Positions 17,472 through 25,522 of a stretch of DNA of 40,017 nucleotides are shown here, in pieces; positions within the stretch are counted from its first letter, which is position 1; every line of letters starts with the position of its first letter. The notes below the pieces were generated by a model. The model saw only the letters and a program-made list of their open reading frames with translations, searched no databases and was not told where the DNA came from. The translations under genes were made by a program, and so were the position numbers. This DNA is from Opitutales bacterium. Lineage in GTDB: Bacteria > Verrucomicrobiota > Verrucomicrobiia > Opitutales > UBA953. The DNA lies in contig JAILGB010000001.1 in the NCBI GenBank assembly GCA_024697185.1, positions 1 through 40,017 of the forward strand. Reading direction: 5' to 3'.

Positions 17472-17725
17472 AAAAATCCACCCCCTGTTACTGGTCTATA
17501 TGGAATTGCTTCTGGAAATCTGCACATATAGCCCGCGTAAACATAGCGTTCCCGCAGAATTCGTTTCCCCGCTGCGTTCAAAACGCGCTTTTCAAAACGC
17601 CGACCGAGCGAATCGTACATCATAAAAATTTTCTCGCCCGTCGATTTCAGCCAAGTAACAGGACGATTCGTGCCGTTGTAAGTGATTTGCCACGTTCCCG
17701 TCGGCATCGTCCGCGGGAACGTTCC
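17468..17725 (-). pseudogene. Rhs-core fragment with frameshifting deletion
   Basis: A copy of the Rhs core segment seen intact at about 20525-20740. The longest readable frame (17707 to 17468, 79 codons) covers G-T-W-Q-I-T-Y-N-G-T-N-R-P-V to R-E-R-Y-V-Y-A-G-Y, then leaves Rhs homology and stops after a short tail ending G-G-G-F-L. Compared with the intact gene, 29 bp are missing between two direct copies of CGTTCCCGTCG (20684-20694 and 20713-20723; one copy remains at 17693-17703). This shifts the frame upstream. Another repeat copy has decayed. Homology ends upstream exactly at a GGGAACG that forms part of an 18-bp palindrome. Probably non-functional, although its stop still overlaps the next gene's ATG. 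Confidence 0.82.
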
Positions 17726-17729
17726 CGCG
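17712..17729. repeat. 18-bp perfect palindrome of two repeat words
   Basis: CGCGGGAACGTTCCCGCG: two copies of the GCGGGAACG word meet head to head, sharing the central ACGT. It sits exactly where homology between the Rhs fragment and the intact Rhs gene ends. Confidence 0.9.
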
Positions 17730-17897
17730 ATTTGGTTTAAAACTATTTCTGAACGCGATCATAAATTCTTTAGGGTGAAACAAGTATAAATTTGAAATTT
17801 TTTAGTGTCGAGGATAAAAACAGATTCGTAAAATAAATAAACCAAAGGCGAATTCCGCGCCAACTTTTTATTACCCTCGTGAAACGGGAATTCCTTT

Positions 17898-18272
17898 TTA
17901 TCTGTATTTCTTCGTGTGTTTCATAAATTCATCCACGGCACTTCGATCAACCCGAAAATACCAAATTGACTCTCTGGTTTTATCGTTTTCTTCTGGTTCA
18001 CAATCATGATCAATCCACATCATAGACGGGAAAACCGCAAATGATTTCTGATATTTTTTTGAATAATAAAAGAACCGCGGGGCTGGCGGACATCCCACAG
18101 ATTTCTCAAGAGGTTTTCGACTTAAATATATTTTTTCAAATAATATTTCTTCGTTTTTCGATGCTTGAATCTTCTTTTCTGTTCCTCCAAAAACAAAATA
18201 ATCATACGTTATTTGCGAATCTTGCTTCTGAAAACTTGAAAAAGACATCATAAACATTATTGTTAAAAACAT
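17898..18272 (-). CDS. Small uncharacterised gene after the orphan Rhs tip (possible immunity protein)
   Basis: A 124-aa protein with no family I recognise. The first ~14 residues (M-F-L-T-I-M-F-M-M-S-F-S-S-F) are hydrophobic and could be a signal peptide or short anchor. The rest is polar and AT-rich, with W-Y-F-R-V-D-R near the end. It starts 9 bp after the stop of the orphan Rhs tip with the Atp23-like domain and on the same strand. That is the standard position of an immunity gene in Rhs toxin cassettes, so immunity is the best guess (inference from position only). About 170 bp without a gene separate it from the next Rhs fragment. Confidence 0.6.
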   Translation of the reverse strand: MFLTIMFMMSFSSFQKQDSQITYDYFVFGGTEKKIQASKNEEILFEKIYLSRKPLEKSVGCPPAPRFFYYSKKYQKSFAVFPSMMWIDHDCEPEENDKTRESIWYFRVDRSAVDEFMKHTKKYR

Positions 18273-18281
18273 ATCGATTCT

Positions 18282-19211
18282 TTAAAACGGCATTTTCTTT
18301 TGATTACATATTCCGTATAAATTATTAATTTTTTTCTTTAATGCTTCTTTCGAAAGCAATGGACAAAATCCTTCCGAAGAAAAAAGCACGCCATCAACAA
18401 CACAATCTTTAGTAGATTTATGCTCATCCTTTCTCCACAATCCTCCCTTTTGACATTGTCCCGAATTTAAATAAGCGGCAATCTCATCACAAATTGAACT
18501 TTCACAATCATAAGAACCTTCACCATTGCAATCATTCCATGCATGAATAAGTTCGTGAAGAAGAACATTTAAAACAGCCGTTCCCAAATCATTATTATTC
18601 CAACAAATTTTAACCTCTCCTTCAACATAATACCCGCCCGTTCCTGCTAAATCTGGCTCAGTACAACACTCACAAGATATAGATGGTTTTTTACATTTTT
18701 TATTATTTTCAATTGCTTCTATCGTTTTTCTAATTCTACGATTATTTTTTTGTGCGCTGGTTATAATTTTATTACACGACGACTCACTTACTTCATTCCC
18801 CTGAACATCTATATTATTAGTTGGCTTATTTCCTACAAACGCATACAGATTCAGCCCGCCTTGTTCTTCGATTGGGTCGCGGGAGAGCCAGCGACCGAGT
18901 GCGGGAGAATAATGGCGATAGTTGTAGTAGATCAAATCAAGTTCAGGATCGTAGAATTCTGAGCTGAAGCGGAACGGATTCGCGGCAATCAAATCAATCG
19001 TGTAAGGCGTGTTTTTAGATGTATAAGTAATTTCGCCAAACGGAGAATATTCGTAGTGCGCCGCAACGCCGTTTTGAAGTGCCAAAAAGAAAACATCCGA
19101 AGCGTTCTTGTTCCCGTCGTGCGCGTAAAACAAATTCAAACCTCGCTTCACGAAAGTCCACGTCAGCGGACGCGATTTTCGAACATAGAAATTAATATTC
19201 GTTGTTATCAT
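18282..19211 (-). CDS. Orphan Rhs tip with Atp23-like (M76) metallopeptidase domain
   Basis: A 309-aa protein that is only the end of an Rhs protein. Residues 14-125 match the Rhs core of the full gene, from R-P-L-T-W-T-F-V-K-R-G to R-D-P-I-E-E-Q-G-G-L-N-L-Y-A-F. The first 13 residues are unrelated. The variable tip, residues 126-309, is Cys-rich and contains H-E-L-I-H-A-W-N-D-C at 219-228, then C-D-E-I-A-A-Y-L-N-S-G-Q-C at 241-253, preceded by G-G-Y-Y and V-K-I-C-W-N. This order matches the zinc metallopeptidase family M76 (mitochondrial Atp23), in which HExxH binds zinc. As a toxin tip it would cleave a protein target. It lacks its own shell, so it is probably a silent cassette that needs recombination with a full Rhs gene, unless it is expressed alone. 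Confidence 0.82.
   Translation of the reverse strand: MITTNINFYVRKSRPLTWTFVKRGLNLFYAHDGNKNASDVFFLALQNGVAAHYEYSPFGEITYTSKNTPYTIDLIAANPFRFSSEFYDPELDLIYYNYRHYSPALGRWLSRDPIEEQGGLNLYAFVGNKPTNNIDVQGNEVSESSCNKIITSAQKNNRRIRKTIEAIENNKKCKKPSISCECCTEPDLAGTGGYYVEGEVKICWNNNDLGTAVLNVLLHELIHAWNDCNGEGSYDCESSICDEIAAYLNSGQCQKGGLWRKDEHKSTKDCVVDGVLFSSEGFCPLLSKEALKKKINNLYGICNQKKMPF
18840..19174 (-). repeat. Rhs core direct repeat, copy in orphan tip
   Basis: About 335 bp that are nearly identical to 20101-20436 in the full Rhs gene, with only scattered substitutions. It spans the core from R-P-L-T-W-T-F to L-N-L-Y-A-F and offers homology for swapping tips. Its upstream edge breaks off exactly at the TTCCCG of a repeat word present in the full gene. 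Confidence 0.9.
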
Positions 19212-19237
19212 TGTCTTAATTATTTCAACATCGATAA

Positions 19238-19609
19238 TTATTTTTCATCGCCTATATAATAAATTGGCGACGGAGGGGCGCCCATAGATTCAAACTCATA
19301 ATCCTTTTTAAACTCATGACCACAATTATTACATTTTTTTAGTTCATTAGACTTCCATTGCCAAAGATTTATCGCTACAGACTCCGCACATTTAGGGCAT
19401 TTAAAAGAAAAATCTCTCATTTTAATATAAAATCTAACGATTCCCAAAATAACTACAAAAAATGCAACAAAAAGAAGTAGAAACCATAATATAAACAACG
19501 AGTCGCACTTTGCTCGTAAAACTATTGCAATAAAAAAACAAATACTTCCAGTAACACCAAAAGGAATTTGTTCCTTATAAAAGGATAAAACTATTTTATA
19601 AAATGACAT
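19238..19609 (-). CDS. Two-TM zinc-ribbon protein, candidate Rhs immunity
   Basis: A 123-aa protein with two hydrophobic helices (about residues 17-33 and 37-60) and a following zinc-ribbon with C-P-K-C at 71-74 and C-N-N-C at 93-96. No named family is recognised. It begins 3 bp after the stop of the full Rhs gene on the same strand, so it is translated with it. The gene after the second Rhs locus (35789-36241) has the same plan: two TM helices, then CxxC...CxxC. Protection of the inner membrane or of a membrane target against the cognate Rhs tip is a reasonable inference from position. AT-rich like the tip it follows. Confidence 0.75.
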   Translation of the reverse strand: MSFYKIVLSFYKEQIPFGVTGSICFFIAIVLRAKCDSLFILWFLLLFVAFFVVILGIVRFYIKMRDFSFKCPKCAESVAINLWQWKSNELKKCNNCGHEFKKDYEFESMGAPPSPIYYIGDEK

Positions 19610-19612
19610 TTA

Positions 19613-22600
19613 TTAATCAAGCTTTATTTTGTAAAAATTAACAGAACCTCCCCCAAATGCATTGACTTGATAACGAATTTGAAAGTTAACACTACAACTC
19701 CAATCGTCTTTTTCAAAATCATAACTACATTGACCATTAACAACTCCTCCATTAAACCCAACAAATAAACTTCCGTTAATGCCTGCCGTTTGTTGAGGAC
19801 AAGAAGGAAGCAATTTTTCAATTACGCTTCCTTTCGTATAAGATAATGATAGCGGATCTATTTTCCCGACGGAAACATATATGCTAATATCTCCACTTAT
19901 TTCTACCATTCTTTTTTTAGAACAATTTTGACAACATTCGCCTATGGTTAAAGTATAGCCTCCTGTAAAACAAATTGACACTAGCGGCACAACAGGAATT
20001 GGAATACAACCTCCAATCTGCAAACTATTGTTAAAATCAAAATCAATGCCGAATAAGTTGCCTAAGTAGTCTGTCGTTATCAACGTATTATTCCCGCAAA
20101 ACGCATACAAATTCAGCCCGCCTTGTTCTTCGATCGGGTCGCGGGAAAGCCAGCGACCGAGTGCGGGAGAATAATGGCGATAGTTGTAATAGATCAAATC
20201 AAGTTCGGGATCGTAGAATTCTGAGCTGAAGCGGAACGGATTCGCGGCAATCAAATCGATCGTGTAAGGCGTGTTTTTAGATGTATAAGTAATTGCGCCA
20301 AACGGAGAATATTCGTAGTGCGCGGCAATGCCGTTTTGAAGCGCCAAAAAGAAAACCTCCGAAACGTTTTTGTTCCCGTCGTGCGCGTAAAACAAATTCA
20401 AACCCCGCTTCACGAAAGTCCACGTCAGCGGACGCGTTCCCGTTGGCTCCGTCGGGTCCCAAACGAATTCTTTCTCGACCGCGTTCCCGTCGTCGCCGTT
20501 CAAAATCTGCACGCAATTATAACCTACATAAACATAGCGTTCCCGCAAAATCCGCGTTCCCGCAGCATTCAAAACGCGCTTTTCAAAACGCCTACCGAGC
20601 GAATCGTACATCATAAAAATTTTCTCGCCTGTCGATTTCACCCAAGTGACGGGACGATTCGCGCCGTTGTAAGTAATCTGCCACGTTCCCGTCGCGGTTT
20701 TAATCTGCGTCGCGTTCCCGTCGGCATCGTACACGGGAACGAAATCATCAACCGACGCATATTGATTGAGCGCGTTCGTCGCGTAATTCGTTTGCGTTCC
20801 CGCCTCGCTCGCTGTTGCGCGATTGCCGATATTGTCGAAAGCGTACGCGTAATTGTAAGCGGGATCGGCACTTGACACTGCGCCCGTGAGTTCCGAACGC
20901 GAATTGTAAGCGTAATTCAGCGTTTCCGGCTCGACAAACCCTCGCGTCATCGAGCCGCTTTTTGTCATCGACGAACGCCGACCGAGCGCGTCGTTCGTAT
21001 AATCGTATTGGGAAATCACGTTCCCGTTGACCGTATTTTTCACGCGCAAAAGCAAATCGCGATGCGTTTCATAAAACCATTCCGCGCTCGCGCTGTTGGG
21101 ATAAGTCAGTTTCGATTTCAACGACGTTCCCGCAAGATATTCCCACGTGAAATTTTGCGTTCCCGCGAGCAATTGCTTCACGCGCCCAGTTGCCGTGTCA
21201 TAAACGGTTTCCGTCTTTCGCGCGCCGTTAATCGAATAACCCGTTTCCCGACCGAAAGCGTCGTAATGATGCGTAATCGTCTTGGAATACAAGCCTGAAA
21301 GCGTTTCCGTCGTCAGCGCGCCGAACGCGTCGTAGGCGAAATCCGTCGTGCCGAACGAATCGCGGCGTTGCGTCAGTTGTCCCAAGAAATTATAGACGAA
21401 GTTTTCTTCGCTTGTGCCGTCGTTGTAGGAAATTTGTGTGAGTTCGCCCGTTTTTTCGTTGTAGGTGCGCGAAACCGTGAGCGGCGTTCCCGCGGAAACT
21501 TCCCGCGAATAAACCGTTCCCGCAAGACGGTTTTGCGAATCGTAATTGTAACTCAACTCGTTCCCGTCGGGATAAATCTTTTTCAAAAGCAGTCCCGTCG
21601 CCGCGTGATATTCCCAGCGGGTTTCGTCGCCGTCGGCGCGGGAACGCGGATCCGTTTCAATCGTTTCGCCGGGAACGCGGAAAAGTTTTTGAGAAACGAG
21701 GTTGTTCGCATCGTCGAAAACGCGCGCCACCGCTTGCGTTCCCGTGCCGAATTCCGCAACGGCGTTCCCGTGAGAATCGTAAGCGAAACAACGCGTTTTA
21801 CCGAGCGCGTCGGTGATTTGCGAAACTCTGCCCGCCGCGTCGTAAACCGTCGTCGCGACATTGCCCGCCGCATCGGTCGTTTTCAAAGTCTGCCCGAGCA
21901 CGTTTTGTTCGACGCTTGCAGCGTTCCCGCGACCGTCGGTCGTCGTCAAAACAACGCCCGCATTTGCGCCCGTTTTAAAAGTTCTTGCAAATTGCGTGAG
22001 CGTTCCCGCGTGATCCGTCTGCGAAACCGTGAAGCCGTCGAGCGTGCGCGATTGGGCGATGTTTGCCGTTCCCGCAATTTGTGTTTTTTGCAGGCGTTCG
22101 CCCGGCTCGCCGAATTCCGTTTGACGCACCGTCGCGTTCCCGCGAATATCGGTTTCGACGGTTTTGTTTTCAAAAACAGCGCTTTCGGAAACGAGCGTCG
22201 CCGTCGAGTGTGCAAGCGGCGTTCCCGCAGCGTTGTAAGTCGTTTCAGTAATCACGCGATAAACGCCGTCGTCGCGGTTTTCAAAAGTCGTTGAGCGTTC
22301 CCGCACACGCGAATTTTGCGGGCTCGGCGTTTGCGCGAGCGCGAGCGTGTATTTAATTTCGTTGCCGAAATCGTCATATTCGAAAAGTTCGGGCGCGGCT
22401 GTTCCCGCAACGCGTCGAATCGGCAAGCCGCGTGCATTGTAAACGCTTTCCGTCGCGACAAACGCGCCCGAAATATTCTGTTTCGTTTCGCGGATAATTT
22501 CGCCGAACCCGTTTCTGATTTCGCGCGAAAGCACGCCTGCATTATTCGTCGTTCCCGCGATGCGGCGCGTCAGACGCACGCCGTCGGAAACAAAATCAAC

Positions 22601-25222
22601 CTGCGACGCGACCGCGCGGCGCGACGTTCCCGAATCAGAAAGCACCGTGCCGTCGGCGTGCGTCGTCGTAATCCGCGTTGCGCCGTCGGGCAGCGTTTGT
22701 GTTTCCGTCGTCGAAGCATCCGATTGCGAATAAGAAAAAAGCGTCGTCCGCCCCAGCGCGTCCGTTTCTGAAATTTTGCGACCGAGCAAATCAAATACCG
22801 CGGTTTTTTCACTGAAATCGACGCTGTTCAATTTCAGCGTTTCGTGAACGACGTTCCCGCGCGCGTCGTGTTCGTAAATCGTGCAGCGTTCGGGATTTTG
22901 CGCCGTGAGCGCGCGCGTTTTTTCCGTCAGCAGGCGGGCGGAACTGTAAACGTAATCCGTGCGCACGCCGTCTTCGTCGATTTCCCAAAGCGGACCGCAG
23001 CACATCGTTTCCCGCTGAAAAACGCGACCGTTCCCGCGCGTGCGTTTTGACTCGTTGTTGAACGCGTCAAACTCCGCCGAAAATTCGGAAATTTTTTGCC
23101 AAGCTCCCGCATTGTCGAGAACGAATTTTTCCTCGAAAACCGTGTTCCCGTCGGTGCTGATGTAGCTCACGCGGCGCGACGATTTGCCGTTGACCGCCGT
23201 TCCCGCGACGCGCGTTTCCTCGGTAATCTTGTAAAGCGCGCCGTGCAAAGTCGTTCCCGCGTAATCGTAATGCGTCTGAACACCGGTTTGCGCCTGAACC
23301 ATTTTGACGCGGCCGCGCGCAAACTCGTTCGCGCAGGTGCCAAGCCAAGTTTCCGTGACTTCCAAACGCGTTCCCTCAAAACCGAGCCCGCCCGTGTGGC
23401 GTTCTTCGCGCTCGTAATCCGAAAACGTTTCCCGCGAAAAATCCGTGCGTGAAAAATTCACCGGACCCGACGTGCGGGAAATCCGCGTTTCCGTATAACT
23501 CAAATCCGAAACATTGTTTTCATCGGAAACATAGTGAAAATAAGTCGTTTTGTTGCGCGCGCCCGCGAACGGCTCGTGGCGAACAGAAACGCGCCCCTGA
23601 ATATCGTAAGTCGTCTCGAAAACACTGCCGTCCGGACGCGTTTCCTTAATTTCCCGCCCCGCGTCATCGTAATCAAAAAGAGTCGTTGCCGCAAGCGCGC
23701 TTTCGTAAGCTTCCGTTCGCGAAAGGCAAAGATTCCCCAGCGCCTCGTCGTATTCGAATTCTTCGGCGACAAGCGACGCGGGAACGCTTTCCAAAGCGCG
23801 CGAAACCGTCGTGACGATCCGAAAGCGGTTCCCTTCAAGCGTCGTTTTTTGCCGACGGGTGAAAATTTCCTCGTTCCCGTCGCCAATCGAAGAATTCCAA
23901 GCGCCGTTTTCAAACCAGACGGAACGCGGGAACGCCTGCGCGCCAGCGCGGGCATCTTGCTCGGCGATCGTCAGTTTTCCCGACGACGAAAGCGAAACGA
24001 CAAAACGCTTGAAAGCCGTTCCCGCCACGGAATAAAGTCCTGTTTCCGCAATTTTTTCGCCGACCTGATTCGGCAGGTAAAAAGCGATTTCATAGCCCGA
24101 AGCCGAAACATTTTCGACCGCCGCCAAACCGTCCCAAAAATTCCAAATCTGACGCAAAACGCCGTTCCCGTCGCGAAGAATTTCAAGAAACGAAGCTAGC
24201 TCCGAAGCCGTCCACAGCGTGCCGCGAGGCGTTTTGTAAGACTGAATTTCACCGTCTTCCGCCGAAAATTTAATGACGCTTTTGTCGGGAAAAACAAGTT
24301 CCAAGGACGTTTTTTCAGCCGTCGCCCAGCGTAAAATTTCCGAAACTTTCGAGGACGTTCCGATCGGAAAAAATTGGTTGCCGTTCCCGTCGCAAACCCA
24401 AGAACTGTAAGCGCCGCCCGTAAAAACTTTCAGTTGCGTTCCCGCCGAAATTCCTTCCTCCGGAAACACAAGCCAGGAATTCAGCGGATGGCGAAATTCC
24501 AGAAAATCGGGACTCGCCAAAGTTTCCGAAAACGCGTATGCCAAAATTTCAAGCCGACCCGAAGCGATTCCGCCCAAACCGCGGAATTTCCCGAAATCGC
24601 TTTGCCAACAAAAACAGTCGGCATCGACCGACAGCCGCGCGTTGCGGCCCGCAGAAGAATGCGCTCCCGAAAACGCCGAAAAAACGCGGGAACGCGCAGA
24701 CTGAACCGTCGGCTCCGAGCCGCCTTTGTCAGAATCGTCGCAATCGCAGAGCGACGATGAACCTGGCGGAGGAGGATCGTTTTTCTCGGGAATCAGCGTT
24801 CCCGCACGACCCGAAGAAATAGACCAGCTCAAAGACGCAACATTACCCGACGGCGGTTTATAGTCAATGTTTGAATAAAACAGCGAAACTTCGTAAATGC
24901 CCGGATTCAAAAGCACCGTTTTCGACGCGGGAACGGGTCCGCCAACATCGCGGCTGTAAGACGACGAAATCGATGAGCCTCCGACCGATAAAGTCGCATT
25001 GTCATCCGCCGAAACTGAAAGTAAAACCGAAATCGGCTCGCCGTCCCAGTTTTCGGGCGTGTCAATTATGTGTTCCCAAGTCCACGAACACGAAAAACCA
25101 TAATGCTCGTCATAACCGCTGATGTCCGGCAATGAAGACCTGGTCGCCGAGCGTCCAGACAGGCGGCGATTCGATGACAGCGAAACGGAATGGTAAGACA
25201 ACGAAACGGATTTTCTTTTCAT
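19613..25222 (-). CDS. Full-length Rhs/YD-repeat protein with unknown toxin tip
   Basis: A polymorphic-toxin shell protein of 1869 aa. The N-terminal ~150 residues (Ser-rich start, then a beta-sandwich-like part) lead to a P-P-P-P-G linker and a Cys/Asp-rich C-D-C-D-D segment. Some 1300 residues of YD repeats follow, with Y-D-x-x-G-R and R/D-G-N motifs. The core ends at about residue 1703 with the hallmark R-D-P-I-E-E-Q-G-G-L-N-L-Y-A-F. The last ~167 residues are an AT-rich variable tip with several Cys (E-C-C-Q-N-C) and Gly/beta-rich strands, of no recognised toxin family. I see no clear signal peptide, PAAR or export domain. Transcription probably starts from the promoter at 25284-25312. 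A two-TM zinc-ribbon gene follows after 3 bp. Confidence 0.93.
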   Translation of the reverse strand: MKRKSVSLSYHSVSLSSNRRLSGRSATRSSLPDISGYDEHYGFSCSWTWEHIIDTPENWDGEPISVLLSVSADDNATLSVGGSSISSSYSRDVGGPVPASKTVLLNPGIYEVSLFYSNIDYKPPSGNVASLSWSISSGRAGTLIPEKNDPPPPGSSSLCDCDDSDKGGSEPTVQSARSRVFSAFSGAHSSAGRNARLSVDADCFCWQSDFGKFRGLGGIASGRLEILAYAFSETLASPDFLEFRHPLNSWLVFPEEGISAGTQLKVFTGGAYSSWVCDGNGNQFFPIGTSSKVSEILRWATAEKTSLELVFPDKSVIKFSAEDGEIQSYKTPRGTLWTASELASFLEILRDGNGVLRQIWNFWDGLAAVENVSASGYEIAFYLPNQVGEKIAETGLYSVAGTAFKRFVVSLSSSGKLTIAEQDARAGAQAFPRSVWFENGAWNSSIGDGNEEIFTRRQKTTLEGNRFRIVTTVSRALESVPASLVAEEFEYDEALGNLCLSRTEAYESALAATTLFDYDDAGREIKETRPDGSVFETTYDIQGRVSVRHEPFAGARNKTTYFHYVSDENNVSDLSYTETRISRTSGPVNFSRTDFSRETFSDYEREERHTGGLGFEGTRLEVTETWLGTCANEFARGRVKMVQAQTGVQTHYDYAGTTLHGALYKITEETRVAGTAVNGKSSRRVSYISTDGNTVFEEKFVLDNAGAWQKISEFSAEFDAFNNESKRTRGNGRVFQRETMCCGPLWEIDEDGVRTDYVYSSARLLTEKTRALTAQNPERCTIYEHDARGNVVHETLKLNSVDFSEKTAVFDLLGRKISETDALGRTTLFSYSQSDASTTETQTLPDGATRITTTHADGTVLSDSGTSRRAVASQVDFVSDGVRLTRRIAGTTNNAGVLSREIRNGFGEIIRETKQNISGAFVATESVYNARGLPIRRVAGTAAPELFEYDDFGNEIKYTLALAQTPSPQNSRVRERSTTFENRDDGVYRVITETTYNAAGTPLAHSTATLVSESAVFENKTVETDIRGNATVRQTEFGEPGERLQKTQIAGTANIAQSRTLDGFTVSQTDHAGTLTQFARTFKTGANAGVVLTTTDGRGNAASVEQNVLGQTLKTTDAAGNVATTVYDAAGRVSQITDALGKTRCFAYDSHGNAVAEFGTGTQAVARVFDDANNLVSQKLFRVPGETIETDPRSRADGDETRWEYHAATGLLLKKIYPDGNELSYNYDSQNRLAGTVYSREVSAGTPLTVSRTYNEKTGELTQISYNDGTSEENFVYNFLGQLTQRRDSFGTTDFAYDAFGALTTETLSGLYSKTITHHYDAFGRETGYSINGARKTETVYDTATGRVKQLLAGTQNFTWEYLAGTSLKSKLTYPNSASAEWFYETHRDLLLRVKNTVNGNVISQYDYTNDALGRRSSMTKSGSMTRGFVEPETLNYAYNSRSELTGAVSSADPAYNYAYAFDNIGNRATASEAGTQTNYATNALNQYASVDDFVPVYDADGNATQIKTATGTWQITYNGANRPVTWVKSTGEKIFMMYDSLGRRFEKRVLNAAGTRILRERYVYVGYNCVQILNGDDGNAVEKEFVWDPTEPTGTRPLTWTFVKRGLNLFYAHDGNKNVSEVFFLALQNGIAAHYEYSPFGAITYTSKNTPYTIDLIAANPFRFSSEFYDPELDLIYYNYRHYSPALGRWLSRDPIEEQGGLNLYAFCGNNTLITTDYLGNLFGIDFDFNNSLQIGGCIPIPVVPLVSICFTGGYTLTIGECCQNCSKKRMVEISGDISIYVSVGKIDPLSLSYTKGSVIEKLLPSCPQQTAGINGSLFVGFNGGVVNGQCSYDFEKDDWSCSVNFQIRYQVNAFGGGSVNFYKIKLD
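20101..20436 (-). repeat. Rhs core direct repeat, copy in full Rhs gene
   Basis: Partner of 18840-19174. Identity is high up to the tip junction and then drops abruptly to unrelated AT-rich sequence, the usual signature of tip exchange. Confidence 0.9.
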
Positions 25223-25522
25223 TTAAGCAATAACAACTTCCAAGGGGTAAAAAAACGAGAAATTCTCCGCAAACTCTGGAGCGAATATAAGCAAAATAAA
25301 GAAAATTGTCAATTTAATAAAAACCGCGCCGCGGGAACGGCAAACGTAGCCCTGCTTGCAAAAATTCTCACCGCAGAAAACGCAAAATAACTAAAAGCTC
25401 GCGGGAACGCTTGATTTTAACGCCGATTTCGCAAATGAAACGCGAATGCCGCAAATATTTTTGAGGACGCGCGGGAATGGGAAACGAAAATTAACGGGGA
25501 CAAAAAATATCACGTTCCCGCG
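25223..25522. other. Intergenic region between lepA end and Rhs start
   Basis: Exactly 300 bp with no gene. The Rhs-proximal half is AT-rich and holds a strong - strand promoter (25284-25312). The lepA-proximal half carries three intact GCGGGAAC words (near 25333, 25400 and 25512) and a degenerate one near 25473. The last two could pair across a ~35-nt loop, but no clean T tract follows on the - strand, so I do not call a lepA terminator. Confidence 0.7.
25284..25312 (-). promoter_or_regulatory. Sigma70-type promoter for the full Rhs gene
   Basis: On the - strand a perfect -35 TTGACA (25307-25312) is separated by exactly 17 bp from TATATT (25284-25289, five of six consensus bases). The predicted start of transcription near 25277 leaves a leader of about 55 nt before the ATG at 25222. 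There is no good Shine-Dalgarno directly before that ATG. Confidence 0.82.

Noticed and set aside
20401-20820. Regularly recurring short words taken as a CRISPR-like array
   Set aside because: Spacing is irregular, the word is only 7-9 bp, and it lies in coding sequence in several frames, so this is not CRISPR.
21368-22294. + strand frame of about 300 codons opposite the first Rhs gene
   Set aside because: Antisense shadow of YD repeats.
16740-25500. Insertion sequence or transposase as the cause of the Rhs array
   Set aside because: No transposase gene, terminal inverted repeats or target-site duplications are visible around the modules.
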